A stretch of DNA of 64,000 nucleotides, taken from Methylococcaceae bacterium (GTDB taxonomy: Bacteria > Pseudomonadota > Gammaproteobacteria > Methylococcales > Methylomonadaceae). The notes below the pieces were generated by a model, which worked only from the letters and a program-made list of their open reading frames with translations, did no database searches and was not told the origin of the DNA. Shown here piece by piece: positions 28,455 through 37,107 of this stretch (positions are counted from its first letter, which is position 1; each line of letters begins with the position of its first letter). Location of the stretch: positions 186,001 to 250,000 of the forward strand of contig JADKAL010000014.1 in assembly GCA_016715325.1 (NCBI GenBank), in the 5' to 3' direction. Position numbers and translations under genes: made by a program.

Positions 28455-29888
28455 ATGAAAAAAATATTGTTTGTTACCAGTGAAGCGCATCCTTTAATTA
28501 AAACGGGGGGGCTAGCCGACGTGTCGGGCAGTCTACCCAAGGCATTAGCCGAATTATCGCAGGATGTGCGCATCATTATGCCGAATTATCAAACGATAAA
28601 AATGCAGAATGAGGTAAGGTATCTTTGTACCTTGCGGGTTGAGAATCGGGATGTGAATATTCTTGAAACGCGTATGCCGGACAGTAACGTTATTGTGTGG
28701 CTGGTCGATTTTGCGGAATATTTTATACGCCCGGGTAATCCATATGTCGATGAGCATGGAAATTCTTGGCCGGATAATGCCGACCGGTTTGCGCTGTTTT
28801 GTAGAATTGCTGTCGAAGTAGCGATGAATCGCGCTTATTTACAGTGGATGCCCGATGTCGTGCATTGCAACGATTGGCAGAGCGGATTGGTTCCGGCGTT
28901 ATTATCGCTGGAATCGAATAGGCCGAGTAGCGTCTTTACCATTCATAATCTGGCCTATCAGGGCTTGTTTACTGCGGAAAGTATCCGGGGGTTAAACCTT
29001 CCAGGGCAGTTATGGAATCCGGAAGGACTCGAATTTTATAATATGCTGTCTTTCATTAAAGGCGGATTGGTGTATGCCGATAAAATCACCACGGTAAGCC
29101 CCAATTATGCGCTGGAAATTCAAACAGCCGCCTACGGTTGCGGCTTAGAAGGCTTGTTGAGATTCCGTAAAGATTCGTTAATAGGCATATTGAACGGTAT
29201 CGATCAAGATGTTTGGAATCCTGCAATAGATCCGTCGATAGCAAAACATTACGGACAAAAAACATTAAAAGATAAACAACATAATAAATCCGAATTGCAA
29301 CGAAGATTCGGCCTGCCTGAAGACGATAAAGTTCCGTTGTTAGGTTTGATCGGACGTCTGGTCGAACAAAAAGGTATCGACCTGATAATCGATTGCTTGC
29401 CGGAAATGCTTTCCATGTCGTTACAGTTTGTATTGCTCGGTTCGGGCGATAAGGATTTCGAACAACGGTTGCAGAATCTCGCTCATGTTTATCCCGACAA
29501 GATGGCGGTCGCCCAAGGTTACGACGAGCCACTTGCACATTTAATTGAAGCCGGCGCGGATATTTTTCTGATGCCTTCCCGCTTCGAACCATGCGGGTTA
29601 AATCAAATGTACAGTCAACGTTATGGTACCTTGCCGATTGTTCGGAATACCGGTGGTTTGTCGGATACTGTCGTCGACGTCTTGCCGGAGACACTTGCAA
29701 ATCGAACAGCAACCGGTTTCGTATTCAACGATGCAAATGCAAGTTCATTGCTGGAAACGGTTAAACGGGCCGTGATGCTTTATAGCGACCGGAAAGCTTG
29801 GACGAGTGTTCAATCCAATGCAATGGGTAAAGATTTCTCCTGGCTGAAAAGCGCGGAGCAATACCTTGCGTTATACGAGAGCTTATAA
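28455..29888 (+). CDS. glgA: Glycogen synthase (ADP-glucose)
   Basis: GT5 glycosyltransferase extending glycogen from ADP-glucose. The substrate-binding KTGGLADVSGSLPKAL is at residues 15-30, and the C-terminal catalytic segment PSRFEPCGLNQMYSQRYG is followed by the family motif NTGGLSDTV. The ATG used here opens directly with MKKILFVTSEAHPL, the conserved start; an in-frame GTG lies 18 bases upstream. About 477 residues. It completes the glgA/B/C set. Confidence 0.95.
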   Translation: MKKILFVTSEAHPLIKTGGLADVSGSLPKALAELSQDVRIIMPNYQTIKMQNEVRYLCTLRVENRDVNILETRMPDSNVIVWLVDFAEYFIRPGNPYVDEHGNSWPDNADRFALFCRIAVEVAMNRAYLQWMPDVVHCNDWQSGLVPALLSLESNRPSSVFTIHNLAYQGLFTAESIRGLNLPGQLWNPEGLEFYNMLSFIKGGLVYADKITTVSPNYALEIQTAAYGCGLEGLLRFRKDSLIGILNGIDQDVWNPAIDPSIAKHYGQKTLKDKQHNKSELQRRFGLPEDDKVPLLGLIGRLVEQKGIDLIIDCLPEMLSMSLQFVLLGSGDKDFEQRLQNLAHVYPDKMAVAQGYDEPLAHLIEAGADIFLMPSRFEPCGLNQMYSQRYGTLPIVRNTGGLSDTVVDVLPETLANRTATGFVFNDANASSLLETVKRAVMLYSDRKAWTSVQSNAMGKDFSWLKSAEQYLALYESL

Positions 29889-30011
29889 AAGCAAACCGAA
29901 AACGGCGGTAGGCTTTCGTTAAAGTTTGCCGCTGTTCAACGCAAATTGCGATAAAAAGTCGTCTACGAAAATGTAAGTTAAGTTTCTTAACTCCGTCGAT
30001 GGAGGTATGCA

Positions 30012-30872
30012 TTGAAAATATTTTTATTTGCCGTTTTTTTATTTGCGGCTTCGCTACCTTGCTTAACAGTTGCGGAATCGATTGTGGAAGTTATTCCGGT
30101 TTACAACCGTCCGGCTTCTGAAATACAACCTCTGCTCGACCCCTTGCTCGAAAATACGGATCACATTATCGCTAACGGCGATACGATGATTGTAAAAACG
30201 ACGCCCGAACGCCTTCAGACTCTTACCGAAATTATCCGCAAACTGGATAATCCGTTGAACAATCTTCAGATAACCGTCATTCAAAGCAGAGAATATACTG
30301 CCGATCAATTGAATGCGGATCTCAACGTTCAATTTAACACGCCCTTATCGAATCCCGCCCAAACGAGGGGTAATGTCAGGGGCTATTTCAATCAGTTTCA
30401 AGGTAATAGCAATATCCAAAATACACAGACGATTCGTACGCTCGAAGGCGTACCTGCTCGAATTAAAACCGGAAGATCTGTGCCTGTTTCAACCTACCAT
30501 ATTTACCCGGACGGATACGGCTATCCTTACGAAAATCGCTCGAGCCAGTACATCGAAGCGACTACCGGTTTTGAAGTAACGCCCAGACTGGTCGGTCAAC
30601 AAGTCGCTCTCGACGTAGCACCGTGGTCGGATCGTTTCGACGCGCACGGTCAAATCCAAACCCAAGAAGCGAATACGTCCATTCGAGCCAACTTGGGCGA
30701 ATGGGTTGAAATCGGCGCTATCGATGAAAGCGGGAGTTCTAGCGGTAACGGCGTGCTTTCCGCAAACAGGCAATCGATGCAAAATAATCTGCGCATTTTG
30801 GTAAAGGTGGATCGAGTCAATGAATCGACGAACATCTATCTGCCCAAACGTAACACAACGGAAAGAAATTGA
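30012..30872 (+). CDS. Periplasmic secretin-N-domain-like protein
   Basis: 286 residues with a signal peptide (FLFAVFLFAASLPCL, cleavage near TVAES). Residues 25-75 resemble the N0/NolW module of secretins (VIPVYNRPASEIQPLLDPLL, then GDTMIVKTTPERLQTLTEIIRKLD). The rest carries secretin-like beta strands (TTGFEVTPRLVGQQVALDV) but lacks the full outer-membrane gate region. It starts at a TTG behind a strong TGGAGG at 8-base spacing; the nearby ATG gives only two codons. No pilus or secretion genes are adjacent. It may be a secretin-derived periplasmic protein of unknown role. Confidence 0.7.
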   Translation: MKIFLFAVFLFAASLPCLTVAESIVEVIPVYNRPASEIQPLLDPLLENTDHIIANGDTMIVKTTPERLQTLTEIIRKLDNPLNNLQITVIQSREYTADQLNADLNVQFNTPLSNPAQTRGNVRGYFNQFQGNSNIQNTQTIRTLEGVPARIKTGRSVPVSTYHIYPDGYGYPYENRSSQYIEATTGFEVTPRLVGQQVALDVAPWSDRFDAHGQIQTQEANTSIRANLGEWVEIGAIDESGSSSGNGVLSANRQSMQNNLRILVKVDRVNESTNIYLPKRNTTERN

Positions 30873-30915
30873 TCGTTCGTCTGCTAACCATTTTCGGAAT
30901 GGCCGGTAGCAAAAC

Positions 30916-31506
30916 TCAAGCGAGTTGAATGTAAATTTGAGGTGAAGTTTGTAACTGTCTTAACGGTTCTCGTGCGGGTTTTTTACAAACCAGTTCGGCT
31001 ATCATTTCCTGTACAACGTTACGCTGATTGTTGATTTTGTGAAGAATTTCAGCCGGTGAGAGATGCGTATTTCCGTGTTGATAGACTATAAAAGTCAACT
31101 TATCATGGAGCCAATCGCCGCGATAGCCGTAATCCGCCCGCCAATAATAGGGCTGTGAATAATAACCGAAGCTATTGGTAAAATAGGCCCGTACATGCGT
31201 CGGATCTTCCCAAGCATCGTCGCTTGCACCGTGAGGCACGCGAATTACCATTTTTGCTTCCGGCTTGGCTATCCGCCAAAGCTCTTGCATGAGTGGCAAG
31301 GGGTTTCGGATGTGTTCGATGACATGAGACAATAAAAACTCATCCACCGTATTATTCGTAAAAGGCAGCGGCGAATTCGCGCAGTCTTCAAGATCGGCGA
31401 CAATATCTATGCCGGGCAACGGCATGACGTCTAAATTGATCCATCCGTCGATAATATTCCGGCCGCAACCGACATTCAGCCGTTTTACAGGTTGTTGTTC
31501 CGTCAT
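30916..31506 (-). CDS. Class I SAM-dependent methyltransferase
   Basis: 196 residues. Motif I is LNVGCGRNIIDGWINLDV, followed by DIVADLED, and the SHVIEHIRNPLPLMQELWRI helix is the post-motif region of methyltransferase-11-type enzymes. Substrate is unknown. Such proteins often modify sugars or lipids in envelope biosynthesis. It stands alone, convergent with the secretin-like gene. The ATG has GGGAACAAG upstream. Confidence 0.75.
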   Translation of the reverse strand: MTEQQPVKRLNVGCGRNIIDGWINLDVMPLPGIDIVADLEDCANSPLPFTNNTVDEFLLSHVIEHIRNPLPLMQELWRIAKPEAKMVIRVPHGASDDAWEDPTHVRAYFTNSFGYYSQPYYWRADYGYRGDWLHDKLTFIVYQHGNTHLSPAEILHKINNQRNVVQEMIAELVCKKPAREPLRQLQTSPQIYIQLA

Positions 31507-31733
31507 TCTTGTTCCCGAAAAGTTGTTTTAAAGTAATTGTAATACGAATATCATTCTTCAACTTTTTAAGGAAATTTTGAAAAAGTTGATTTCATTTATT
31601 GTCATCAAAACTCTACTCGAACGATATCGCTATCTGATTGTTTGCCTTTACTTGCCCAAGGGCTTTTCTTAAGCATAAAGCTTACTTCAACTAGCTGAGT
31701 TATAATAGAGATCGTCAAAAAAGAATTAGCATT

Positions 31734-32339
31734 ATGAAACAATTACACAGAAAAGATTTATTCGGCTGGTCTGAGTTTAATCCAGAACGAAATCTGGATT
31801 TTAACAGCGTACTTTGGGTTCGAACCGAAGGTAATGTATTAATAGATCCTTTGCCGCTGTCTGCTCACGATCTAAGCCATTTGCGAGAGCTTGGCGGCGC
31901 TGAAATAATCGTCATCACCAATAGCGATCACTGCCGCGATGCATTTCATCTTGCGAAAATTACCGGTGCGGTCATTTACGGCCCTGCAGGCGAAAAAGAC
32001 CATTTTCCGCTCGTTTGTGACAAATGGCTTCAGGATAGTCAGGAAATCGTTCCGGGATTAGTGGTCCATACAATGAACGGCTCTAAAACGCCGGGCGAAT
32101 TGGCGTTGGTATTGGATAACAGTACCTTGATTACCGGCGATTTAATCCGCAGTCATACCGGCGGCGAATTGTGTATGTTGCCTGTCTCAAAACTAAGCAA
32201 TGAAGATGAAGCCAAGCAATCTGTTCAAAGGCTTGCCGATCTTCCTGATATTAAAGCCGTTTTAGTTGGTGATGGTTGGCCGATTTTTGCTTACGGCGAA
32301 GAAGCGCTCAAGGCATTAACAACATTTTCAAACCTATAA
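31734..32339 (+). CDS. Metallo-beta-lactamase-fold-like protein with an atypical metal site
   Basis: 201 residues with the beta-lactamase-fold strand pattern: VLWVRTEGNVLIDPLP, then IIVITNSDHCRDA, LVVHTMNGSKTPGELALVL and STLITGDLIRSH. The canonical THxHxDH motif is replaced by TNSDHCRD, so the first histidines are missing, while the later TGD is kept. It is either a catalytically altered member or a non-hydrolytic relative. Monocistronic, with no informative neighbours. Confidence 0.6.
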   Translation: MKQLHRKDLFGWSEFNPERNLDFNSVLWVRTEGNVLIDPLPLSAHDLSHLRELGGAEIIVITNSDHCRDAFHLAKITGAVIYGPAGEKDHFPLVCDKWLQDSQEIVPGLVVHTMNGSKTPGELALVLDNSTLITGDLIRSHTGGELCMLPVSKLSNEDEAKQSVQRLADLPDIKAVLVGDGWPIFAYGEEALKALTTFSNL

Positions 32340-32458
32340 CGTAAGAGTGGCACTTTTTTCTAATTGAGCTGTCTTAGTAGTAGTTGTATATTTACAAATT
32401 AATTTGAAACTTAATCTAATCTTAGGAACAGGTAATATAAACCTGAGGTGGAAGCAAC

Positions 32459-32668
32459 ATGAACGTAACTGATTTACGCACTGCAATGCGCAGAACTCCA
32501 ATCAATATCGAAGCGGGAAGGTTTAGTGACAATGAGCGTCGCAAAGGCGATAGAAGGCGGGGCTTAACCGCCGAACAAGCCCTAAAAGATGAAAAACCGC
32601 ATCGAATTTGGCTAACGCCGGGCGAAAGAGCGCTCATAGAGGATCTTTATTTTTTGGACGATAAATAG
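32459..32668 (+). CDS. Small conserved-looking basic protein of unknown function
   Basis: 69 residues with an Arg/Lys-rich centre (FSDNERRKGDRRRG) and an ordered C-terminal helix (WLTPGERALIEDLYFLDD). The ERRKGDRRxG element recurs in small regulators and in linkers before PilZ domains, but no full domain is present. GAGGTGGAAGC before the ATG is a good ribosome-binding site. It is divergent from nothing and convergent with rluB. Function is unknown. Confidence 0.55.
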   Translation: MNVTDLRTAMRRTPINIEAGRFSDNERRKGDRRRGLTAEQALKDEKPHRIWLTPGERALIEDLYFLDDK

Positions 32669-32697
32669 GCCCTAGTTCGTTTGTATTAGCGTTTTTG

Positions 32698-33591
32698 TTA
32701 TTTTTTATCGGGCTTCGCGGATTCACTAAGATTTTCAGCCGTAAATCCTGCAAACTCAAATAGCAGTCCAAGTTCTTTCGCATCGAGTTCGTAAAACGAA
32801 TGGTTTTTTAATCGTTCGGGAAGAACGACAGGCCCGTATCTTACTCGTATTAATCGGCTGACAACGATGTTCTGCGACTCCCATAAGCGTCTCACTAAAC
32901 GATTACGGCCTTCCCTAACGGTTACGTAATACCATTTGTTAGCCCCTTCTCCCGCATAGAATCGAATGTCGTCGAACTTTGCTTTGCCGTCTTCCAGGTC
33001 AACACCTTCTTTCAATTTTTCGATTACGGCATCGGGTACTTCACCCAACACACGAACGGCATATTCGCGCTCTACTTGTGTGGAAGGATGCATTAATCGG
33101 TTAGCCAATTCACCGTTATTGGTAACAAGCAATAAACCGGATGTATTAATATCGAGGCGTCCGACGGCAATCCATTTCGATCCCACCAGCGTAGGCAATT
33201 GCGTAAAAATAACGGGTCGACCTTCCGGGTCGCGACGGGTTACTACTTCGCCGACCGGTTTGTGATATATAAGAACGCGAGTAGGCTGTTTAGTAAATTT
33301 TTCCCAATGCACAACGCGGTCGTTCAAAAGCAGATAGTCGCCCGATTTAATATGCGCCCCTAAGGTAACGGTTACGCCGTTCAATTTCAACCGGCCTTCC
33401 GAAATCCAGCGTTCGATTTCTCTCCGAGAGCCGATACCGCCCCGTGCCAATACTTTCTGAATTCGTTCGCCGATACCGGCCTCGGCTATTTCATTTTGCT
33501 TTACCGGATTTGAATTAGACGGTTGCGGTTTCGTTATGCGTTGATCCGATTGGTCGAGTCGGGTGGGGCGGGGTGGTTTCTTGTTGTTCAC
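32698..33591 (-). CDS. rluB: 23S rRNA pseudouridine synthase RluB
   Basis: Pseudouridylates U2605-equivalent in 23S rRNA. An S4 RNA-binding domain (ERIQKVLARGGIGSRREIE) is at residues 45-90. The RsuA/RluB/RluE/RluF catalytic motif is GRLDINTSGLLLVTNNGEL, with the catalytic aspartate in GRLD. 297 residues. It starts at a GTG with GGAAGAGA upstream and overlaps the 3' end of scpB by 77 bases, so the two are translationally coupled. The scpA-scpB-rluB order is common in proteobacteria. Confidence 0.93.
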   Translation of the reverse strand: MNNKKPPRPTRLDQSDQRITKPQPSNSNPVKQNEIAEAGIGERIQKVLARGGIGSRREIERWISEGRLKLNGVTVTLGAHIKSGDYLLLNDRVVHWEKFTKQPTRVLIYHKPVGEVVTRRDPEGRPVIFTQLPTLVGSKWIAVGRLDINTSGLLLVTNNGELANRLMHPSTQVEREYAVRVLGEVPDAVIEKLKEGVDLEDGKAKFDDIRFYAGEGANKWYYVTVREGRNRLVRRLWESQNIVVSRLIRVRYGPVVLPERLKNHSFYELDAKELGLLFEFAGFTAENLSESAKPDKK

Positions 33592-34150
33592 TCTCTTCCT
33601 GTATTAAATTTAACGAGTTATCGAGCGCCGAATCGAAATCTTGAATTTCTTGTAATGTCGGTAGCTCGCTTAAGCTTGAAATATTGAAATAATCTAAAAA
33701 TTGTTTAGTGGTGCCGTACAAACCGGGACGGCCTGGCGCCTCTTTGTGGGCTACGACTTTGATCCATTCGCGCTCCAGCAACGTTTGAATAATGCTACTG
33801 CTAACGCTAACCCCGCGAATATCCTCGATTTCACCCCGGGTAACCGGCTGTCGGTAAGCAATAATCGCTAGCGTTTCCAGCAAGGCGCGAGAATAGCGCG
33901 GCGGTTTTTCTTCAAATAATCGCCCTACCCAGCGCGCTAATTCCGGTTTGACTTGAAACCGGTAGCCGCTGGCGACTTTTTTTAATTCGATGGGGCGCTC
34001 GCGGTAATCCTCAATAATCGCTTCGATCGCATCTTGGACTTCGATAGTTTCGGGACGCTCGATTTCAGGAAAGACATCAATGATTTGCTTAACCGTCATC
34101 GGACGGTTTGCGGCGAATAAAATGGCTTCAACAATGCGCTTTATTTCCAT
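33515..34150 (-). CDS. scpB: Segregation and condensation protein ScpB
   Basis: Winged-helix partner of ScpA and SMC in chromosome condensation. The start is set at MEIKRIVEAILFAANRPMT, where homologues begin and 10 bases after scpA ends; the long upstream frame overlaps scpA and is not conserved. The winged-helix segments RALLETLAIIAYRQPVTRGE and IRGVSVSSSIIQTLLEREWI are clear. 211 residues. The acidic Gln-rich tail lies in the region shared with rluB. Confidence 0.92.
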   Translation of the reverse strand: MEIKRIVEAILFAANRPMTVKQIIDVFPEIERPETIEVQDAIEAIIEDYRERPIELKKVASGYRFQVKPELARWVGRLFEEKPPRYSRALLETLAIIAYRQPVTRGEIEDIRGVSVSSSIIQTLLEREWIKVVAHKEAPGRPGLYGTTKQFLDYFNISSLSELPTLQEIQDFDSALDNSLNLIQEESEQQETTPPHPTRPIGSTHNETATV

Positions 34151-34160
34151 GTTAACGTCA

Positions 34161-35009
34161 TCAAGCAGCTGAATAACTGGACTCGATTGCGCCAAAGGTT
34201 GCTCCGGCGGCTCTGACTCGAAGTTCGGCGAAGGGTTCGGATTGAAAGATGTCGATAAGTCTTTCTTTGCTGAGTTCGAGAATGGCCAGAAACGAGACAA
34301 CGACGCCTTGTCGGCCTTCTTTTCTGTAGAATAGTTGCGAAAAAAGGAGACTATCCGCTCCTTCAAGGTAAGCCAAAATGGTTGACATTCTTTCACGGAC
34401 GGATAAGGGCTCTTTAGTGATATGATGATGGCTGAGCTGGTCAACCCGTTTTAAGACATCCTGAAACGCCAATAACATTTCTTTCATCTGGATATCGGGC
34501 AAAGGTTGTTCAATACTGAGTTTAGATACATCGACCAGCGCAGCAAATATGTCGCGTTCGAAGCGGGGCATCAAGTCGATTTCTTCGGCAACGTTTTTAA
34601 TGCATTCATATTCCTGAAGTCTACGGATTAAAGTCGCTCTGGGATCTTCTTCCTCGTCTTCTGCTTCGGTTTGCCGAGGCAATAACATTCGAGATTTAAT
34701 TTCGGCCAGCAATGCCGCCATCACCAAATATTCTGCGGCAAGTTCCATTTTAAGATTGCCCATGACCTGAATATAGGCGATATACTGATGAGTAATCTGC
34801 GCAATCGGAATATTGATAATATCGACGTTCTGCCGCCTGATTAAATACAGTAATAAATCCAACGGACCTTCAAACAGTTCTAAGAAAACTTCCAGCGCGT
34901 CGGGCGGAATATATAAATCGTCCGGTATTTGATGAAATGGCGCGCCGTTAACCATAGCAAGTACCTGAGGTTCGCCGGGCGGGGTAACACTATTTTCCTG
35001 CATATTCAT
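34161..35009 (-). CDS. scpA: Segregation and condensation protein ScpA
   Basis: Kleisin subunit that bridges the SMC heads. The family signature FEGPLDLLLYLIRRQNVDI follows a 45-residue lead, and MAALLAEIKSRMLLPR is the helix that contacts SMC. The C-terminal winged-helix part (VVSFLAILELSKERLIDI) is present. 282 residues. scpB follows at 10-base spacing. No smc gene lies in this window. Confidence 0.93.
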   Translation of the reverse strand: MNMQENSVTPPGEPQVLAMVNGAPFHQIPDDLYIPPDALEVFLELFEGPLDLLLYLIRRQNVDIINIPIAQITHQYIAYIQVMGNLKMELAAEYLVMAALLAEIKSRMLLPRQTEAEDEEEDPRATLIRRLQEYECIKNVAEEIDLMPRFERDIFAALVDVSKLSIEQPLPDIQMKEMLLAFQDVLKRVDQLSHHHITKEPLSVRERMSTILAYLEGADSLLFSQLFYRKEGRQGVVVSFLAILELSKERLIDIFQSEPFAELRVRAAGATFGAIESSYSAA

Positions 35010-35058
35010 TGTTTTATTTCAAAAATAAGCCAATGACCGTTTTAAATAACGCTCGCCT

Positions 35059-35721
35059 TCAATTCATGCCTGCAATGGATAAAAACAGGTTTTGCGCGAA
35101 AAATAAAGGATAAGCCAGTAAGGTATTCAAAATTTTAGTATAGAGCAGTACCAGCAAAATAATGAAGCCGTAACGCTCCAGTTGATTATATTTCCAAGCT
35201 AAACGATGCGGTAAAAATGCAGTCAGTACACGGCTACCGTCAAGCGGCGGAATGGGCAGCAGATTAATCAACGCCAACACCAAATTGATGGAAATACCGG
35301 CAACCCCGGAATATATCAAAGGCAGAGATATAAATTCAGCGCTTGCGCCTATCGACATGCCTAATCGTGCAATTAACGCCCAAATTATAGCCATGATGAC
35401 GTTAGAAATCGGTCCGGCTATGGCCACTATAGCCATATCGTGAATGGGTTTTTTAAAATTACGCGCATCGACAGGTACCGGTTTAGCCCAACCGAAGATA
35501 AACCCCGTGCCGGTGAGTAACAATAAGCCGGGCAAAATAACCGTACCCAGCCAATCGATATGTTTAATCGGGTTCACCGTTAATCGGCCCTGGGCGTCGG
35601 CAGTGTTATCGCCGTATTTTTTAGCGACCCAGCCATGAGCCGCTTCATGCACGGTAATCGCAAAAATTACCGGTAATATCCAAACCGCTACCCGTTGCGC
35701 GACGGTCAATTCATTCATCAT
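35059..35721 (-). CDS. Site-2 protease family (M50) membrane protein
   Basis: 220 residues with about six membrane segments. The zinc-binding HEAAH lies in the first membrane helix region (IFAITVHEAAHGWVAKK), and the third ligand is in LLPIPPLDGSRVL. The GWAKPVPVD loop is typical of the short S2P group (no PDZ domain), whose substrates are mostly unknown. It sits between scpA and a YciO-like gene, an arrangement common in gammaproteobacteria. Confidence 0.9.
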   Translation of the reverse strand: MMNELTVAQRVAVWILPVIFAITVHEAAHGWVAKKYGDNTADAQGRLTVNPIKHIDWLGTVILPGLLLLTGTGFIFGWAKPVPVDARNFKKPIHDMAIVAIAGPISNVIMAIIWALIARLGMSIGASAEFISLPLIYSGVAGISINLVLALINLLPIPPLDGSRVLTAFLPHRLAWKYNQLERYGFIILLVLLYTKILNTLLAYPLFFAQNLFLSIAGMN

Positions 35722-35732
35722 GTTATGTCCTG

Positions 35733-36353
35733 TTAGTCCAGCATTGTCGCAATGCCTTTACCTTGCCTGACAATCTCAGGGCCGTTATCCGAAAATGCGA
35801 TAATCGTTGTATCTTCGCAGGGGATGATGCCTGCATCGATCACTAATTCCAGCTCGTGTTCCAGCCGCTCGCGGATTTCGTAGGGATCCGACAAGCCCTC
35901 GTCATCGCCCGGCAACGCTAGCGTTGAGCTGAATAACGGCTCTTGCAGTTCTTGCACCAAAAGTTTGGCGATGGGATGGCTGGGTATACGAATACCGATG
36001 GTTTTTTTCTTCGGATGCTGCAAGCGCCTAGGAACCTCGCGCGTAGCGTCCAAAATAAACGTAAAAGGCCCTGGCGTTAAGGCTTTAATCAGACGGTGAG
36101 CATTATTGCCCATTTTGGTAAAGGTGGAAACTTGGGTTAAATCGTTGCAGACCAAGGTAAAGTCGTGCTTATCGTCCAGTTGCCGTATGCGCCGAATTTT
36201 GTCGAGGGCCTGTTTATCTCCGATATGACAACCCAAGGCATAAGACGAGTCGGTCGGATAAGCAATAATGCCGCCTTTTTGGATTATTTCCACCGCGCGA
36301 TGAATCAAACGCAATTGCGGATTTTCAGGGTGGATTTCGAAAAACTGGGCCAT
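35733..36353 (-). CDS. YciO/YrdC/Sua5-family protein
   Basis: 206 residues of the double-stranded-RNA-binding YrdC fold: GGIIAYPTDSSYALGCHIGD, TPGPFTFILDATREVP, KKKTIGIRIPSHP and SSTLALPGDD. The length and the SSTLALPGD segment favour the YciO subgroup rather than TsaC, which makes threonylcarbamoyl-AMP for tRNA t6A. It starts the gene string YciO-S2P-scpA-scpB-rluB on the minus strand, with 11 bases to the protease gene. Confidence 0.85.
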   Translation of the reverse strand: MAQFFEIHPENPQLRLIHRAVEIIQKGGIIAYPTDSSYALGCHIGDKQALDKIRRIRQLDDKHDFTLVCNDLTQVSTFTKMGNNAHRLIKALTPGPFTFILDATREVPRRLQHPKKKTIGIRIPSHPIAKLLVQELQEPLFSSTLALPGDDEGLSDPYEIRERLEHELELVIDAGIIPCEDTTIIAFSDNGPEIVRQGKGIATMLD

Positions 36354-36403
36354 TCAAGGTGAAAAAATATCAAAGTTGACACCAATTATAACCTACATCA
36401 ATT

Positions 36404-36428
36404 AGGTAGGGTGCGTTTTACGCACCAT
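36404..36428. repeat. Short dispersed hairpin (GGTGCG-type)
   Basis: GGTGCG, loop TTTTA, CGCACC within TAGGGTGCGTTTTACGCACC, a hairpin often dispersed in proteobacterial spacers. Without a T tract it is not a terminator. Only one copy is seen here. Confidence 0.35.
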
Positions 36429-36544
36429 AAGCGACTTGATCAGGAATGTTGTCGAAAATTTATGGAGTTATTGATGGTTAATCGCTTCAGTGGTGCATGG
36501 AATGCACACTGTTTGACTGGGATGAACAAGGAAATTTGTATGAT

Positions 36545-36660
36545 TATTGATTCGGCCTTTTAAAGACTGAACCGTTCGTGATGAGCGAGTCGAAGCGCGG
36601 ACCCCCTTTCGACAGGCTCAAGGCGAACGGAAGTTAAGACTTCACAGGGCCGAATCTATA
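36545..36660. repeat. MITE-like repeat, copy 3 (116 bp, inverse orientation)
   Basis: Ends TATTGATTCGGCC and GGGCCGAATCTATA. Its reverse complement matches copy 2 along nearly the whole length (for example AAGTCTTAACTTCCGTTCG), with changes in the loop. Same length as copy 2. Confidence 0.75.
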
Positions 36661-36715
36661 GTATTTATCTTCCAACGGTCAGCCTAGGATCGTTAAAAAG
36701 CCTGGACATACACAA

Positions 36716-37042
36716 TTACTTCTCGAAAACGGTATTCATCTTTGCTTTTAATGGCTTATTCGTGATTGGTTGGATTCCATCCTGAATTACGGTATTACCA
36801 GCAGCTACACCCATAGTGAATTGATGTGTTGGGCGATCCGAGCTATCAAAAATACTTTTTCTTTCTTCTTGATTGTTTGTTTTGGGTATTAATCTATCGG
36901 TAGCTATTTGGTCTTGATATTTCAATTCATCATTAAAATCTGGCTTCAGATCAAGCTTAATAGGTTTTTTATCTAATTCACCATCCTGAGCATTTATAAT
37001 GAAAGATGAAAGCAAAATTGTGATTAATAATATTAATTTCAT
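36716..37042 (-). CDS. Small secreted protein of unknown function
   Basis: 108 residues. The N-terminus is a signal peptide (LILLITILLSSFIINAQ). The mature part is charged and low in complexity (KKPIKLDLKPDFNDELKYQD), then VAAGNTVIQDGIQPITNKPL. No family is recognised. It lies downstream of the SDR/VOC/peroxiredoxin string on the same strand but is separated by 66 bases. Confidence 0.5.
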   Translation of the reverse strand: MKLILLITILLSSFIINAQDGELDKKPIKLDLKPDFNDELKYQDQIATDRLIPKTNNQEERKSIFDSSDRPTHQFTMGVAAGNTVIQDGIQPITNKPLKAKMNTVFEK

Positions 37043-37107
37043 ATAAACCTCATAGTTTTCATTATTGACGTAAATTAAATTCGATTAATTCTTATCAAGA
37101 TCCATAT

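Larger units (their letters stand above)
36354..36715. other. Intergenic spacer with repeats
   Basis: Contains the small hairpin and MITE-like copy 3 listed separately, plus a REP-like GGTGCATGGAATGCAC near 36490. No reading frame is convincing. Confidence 0.5.
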
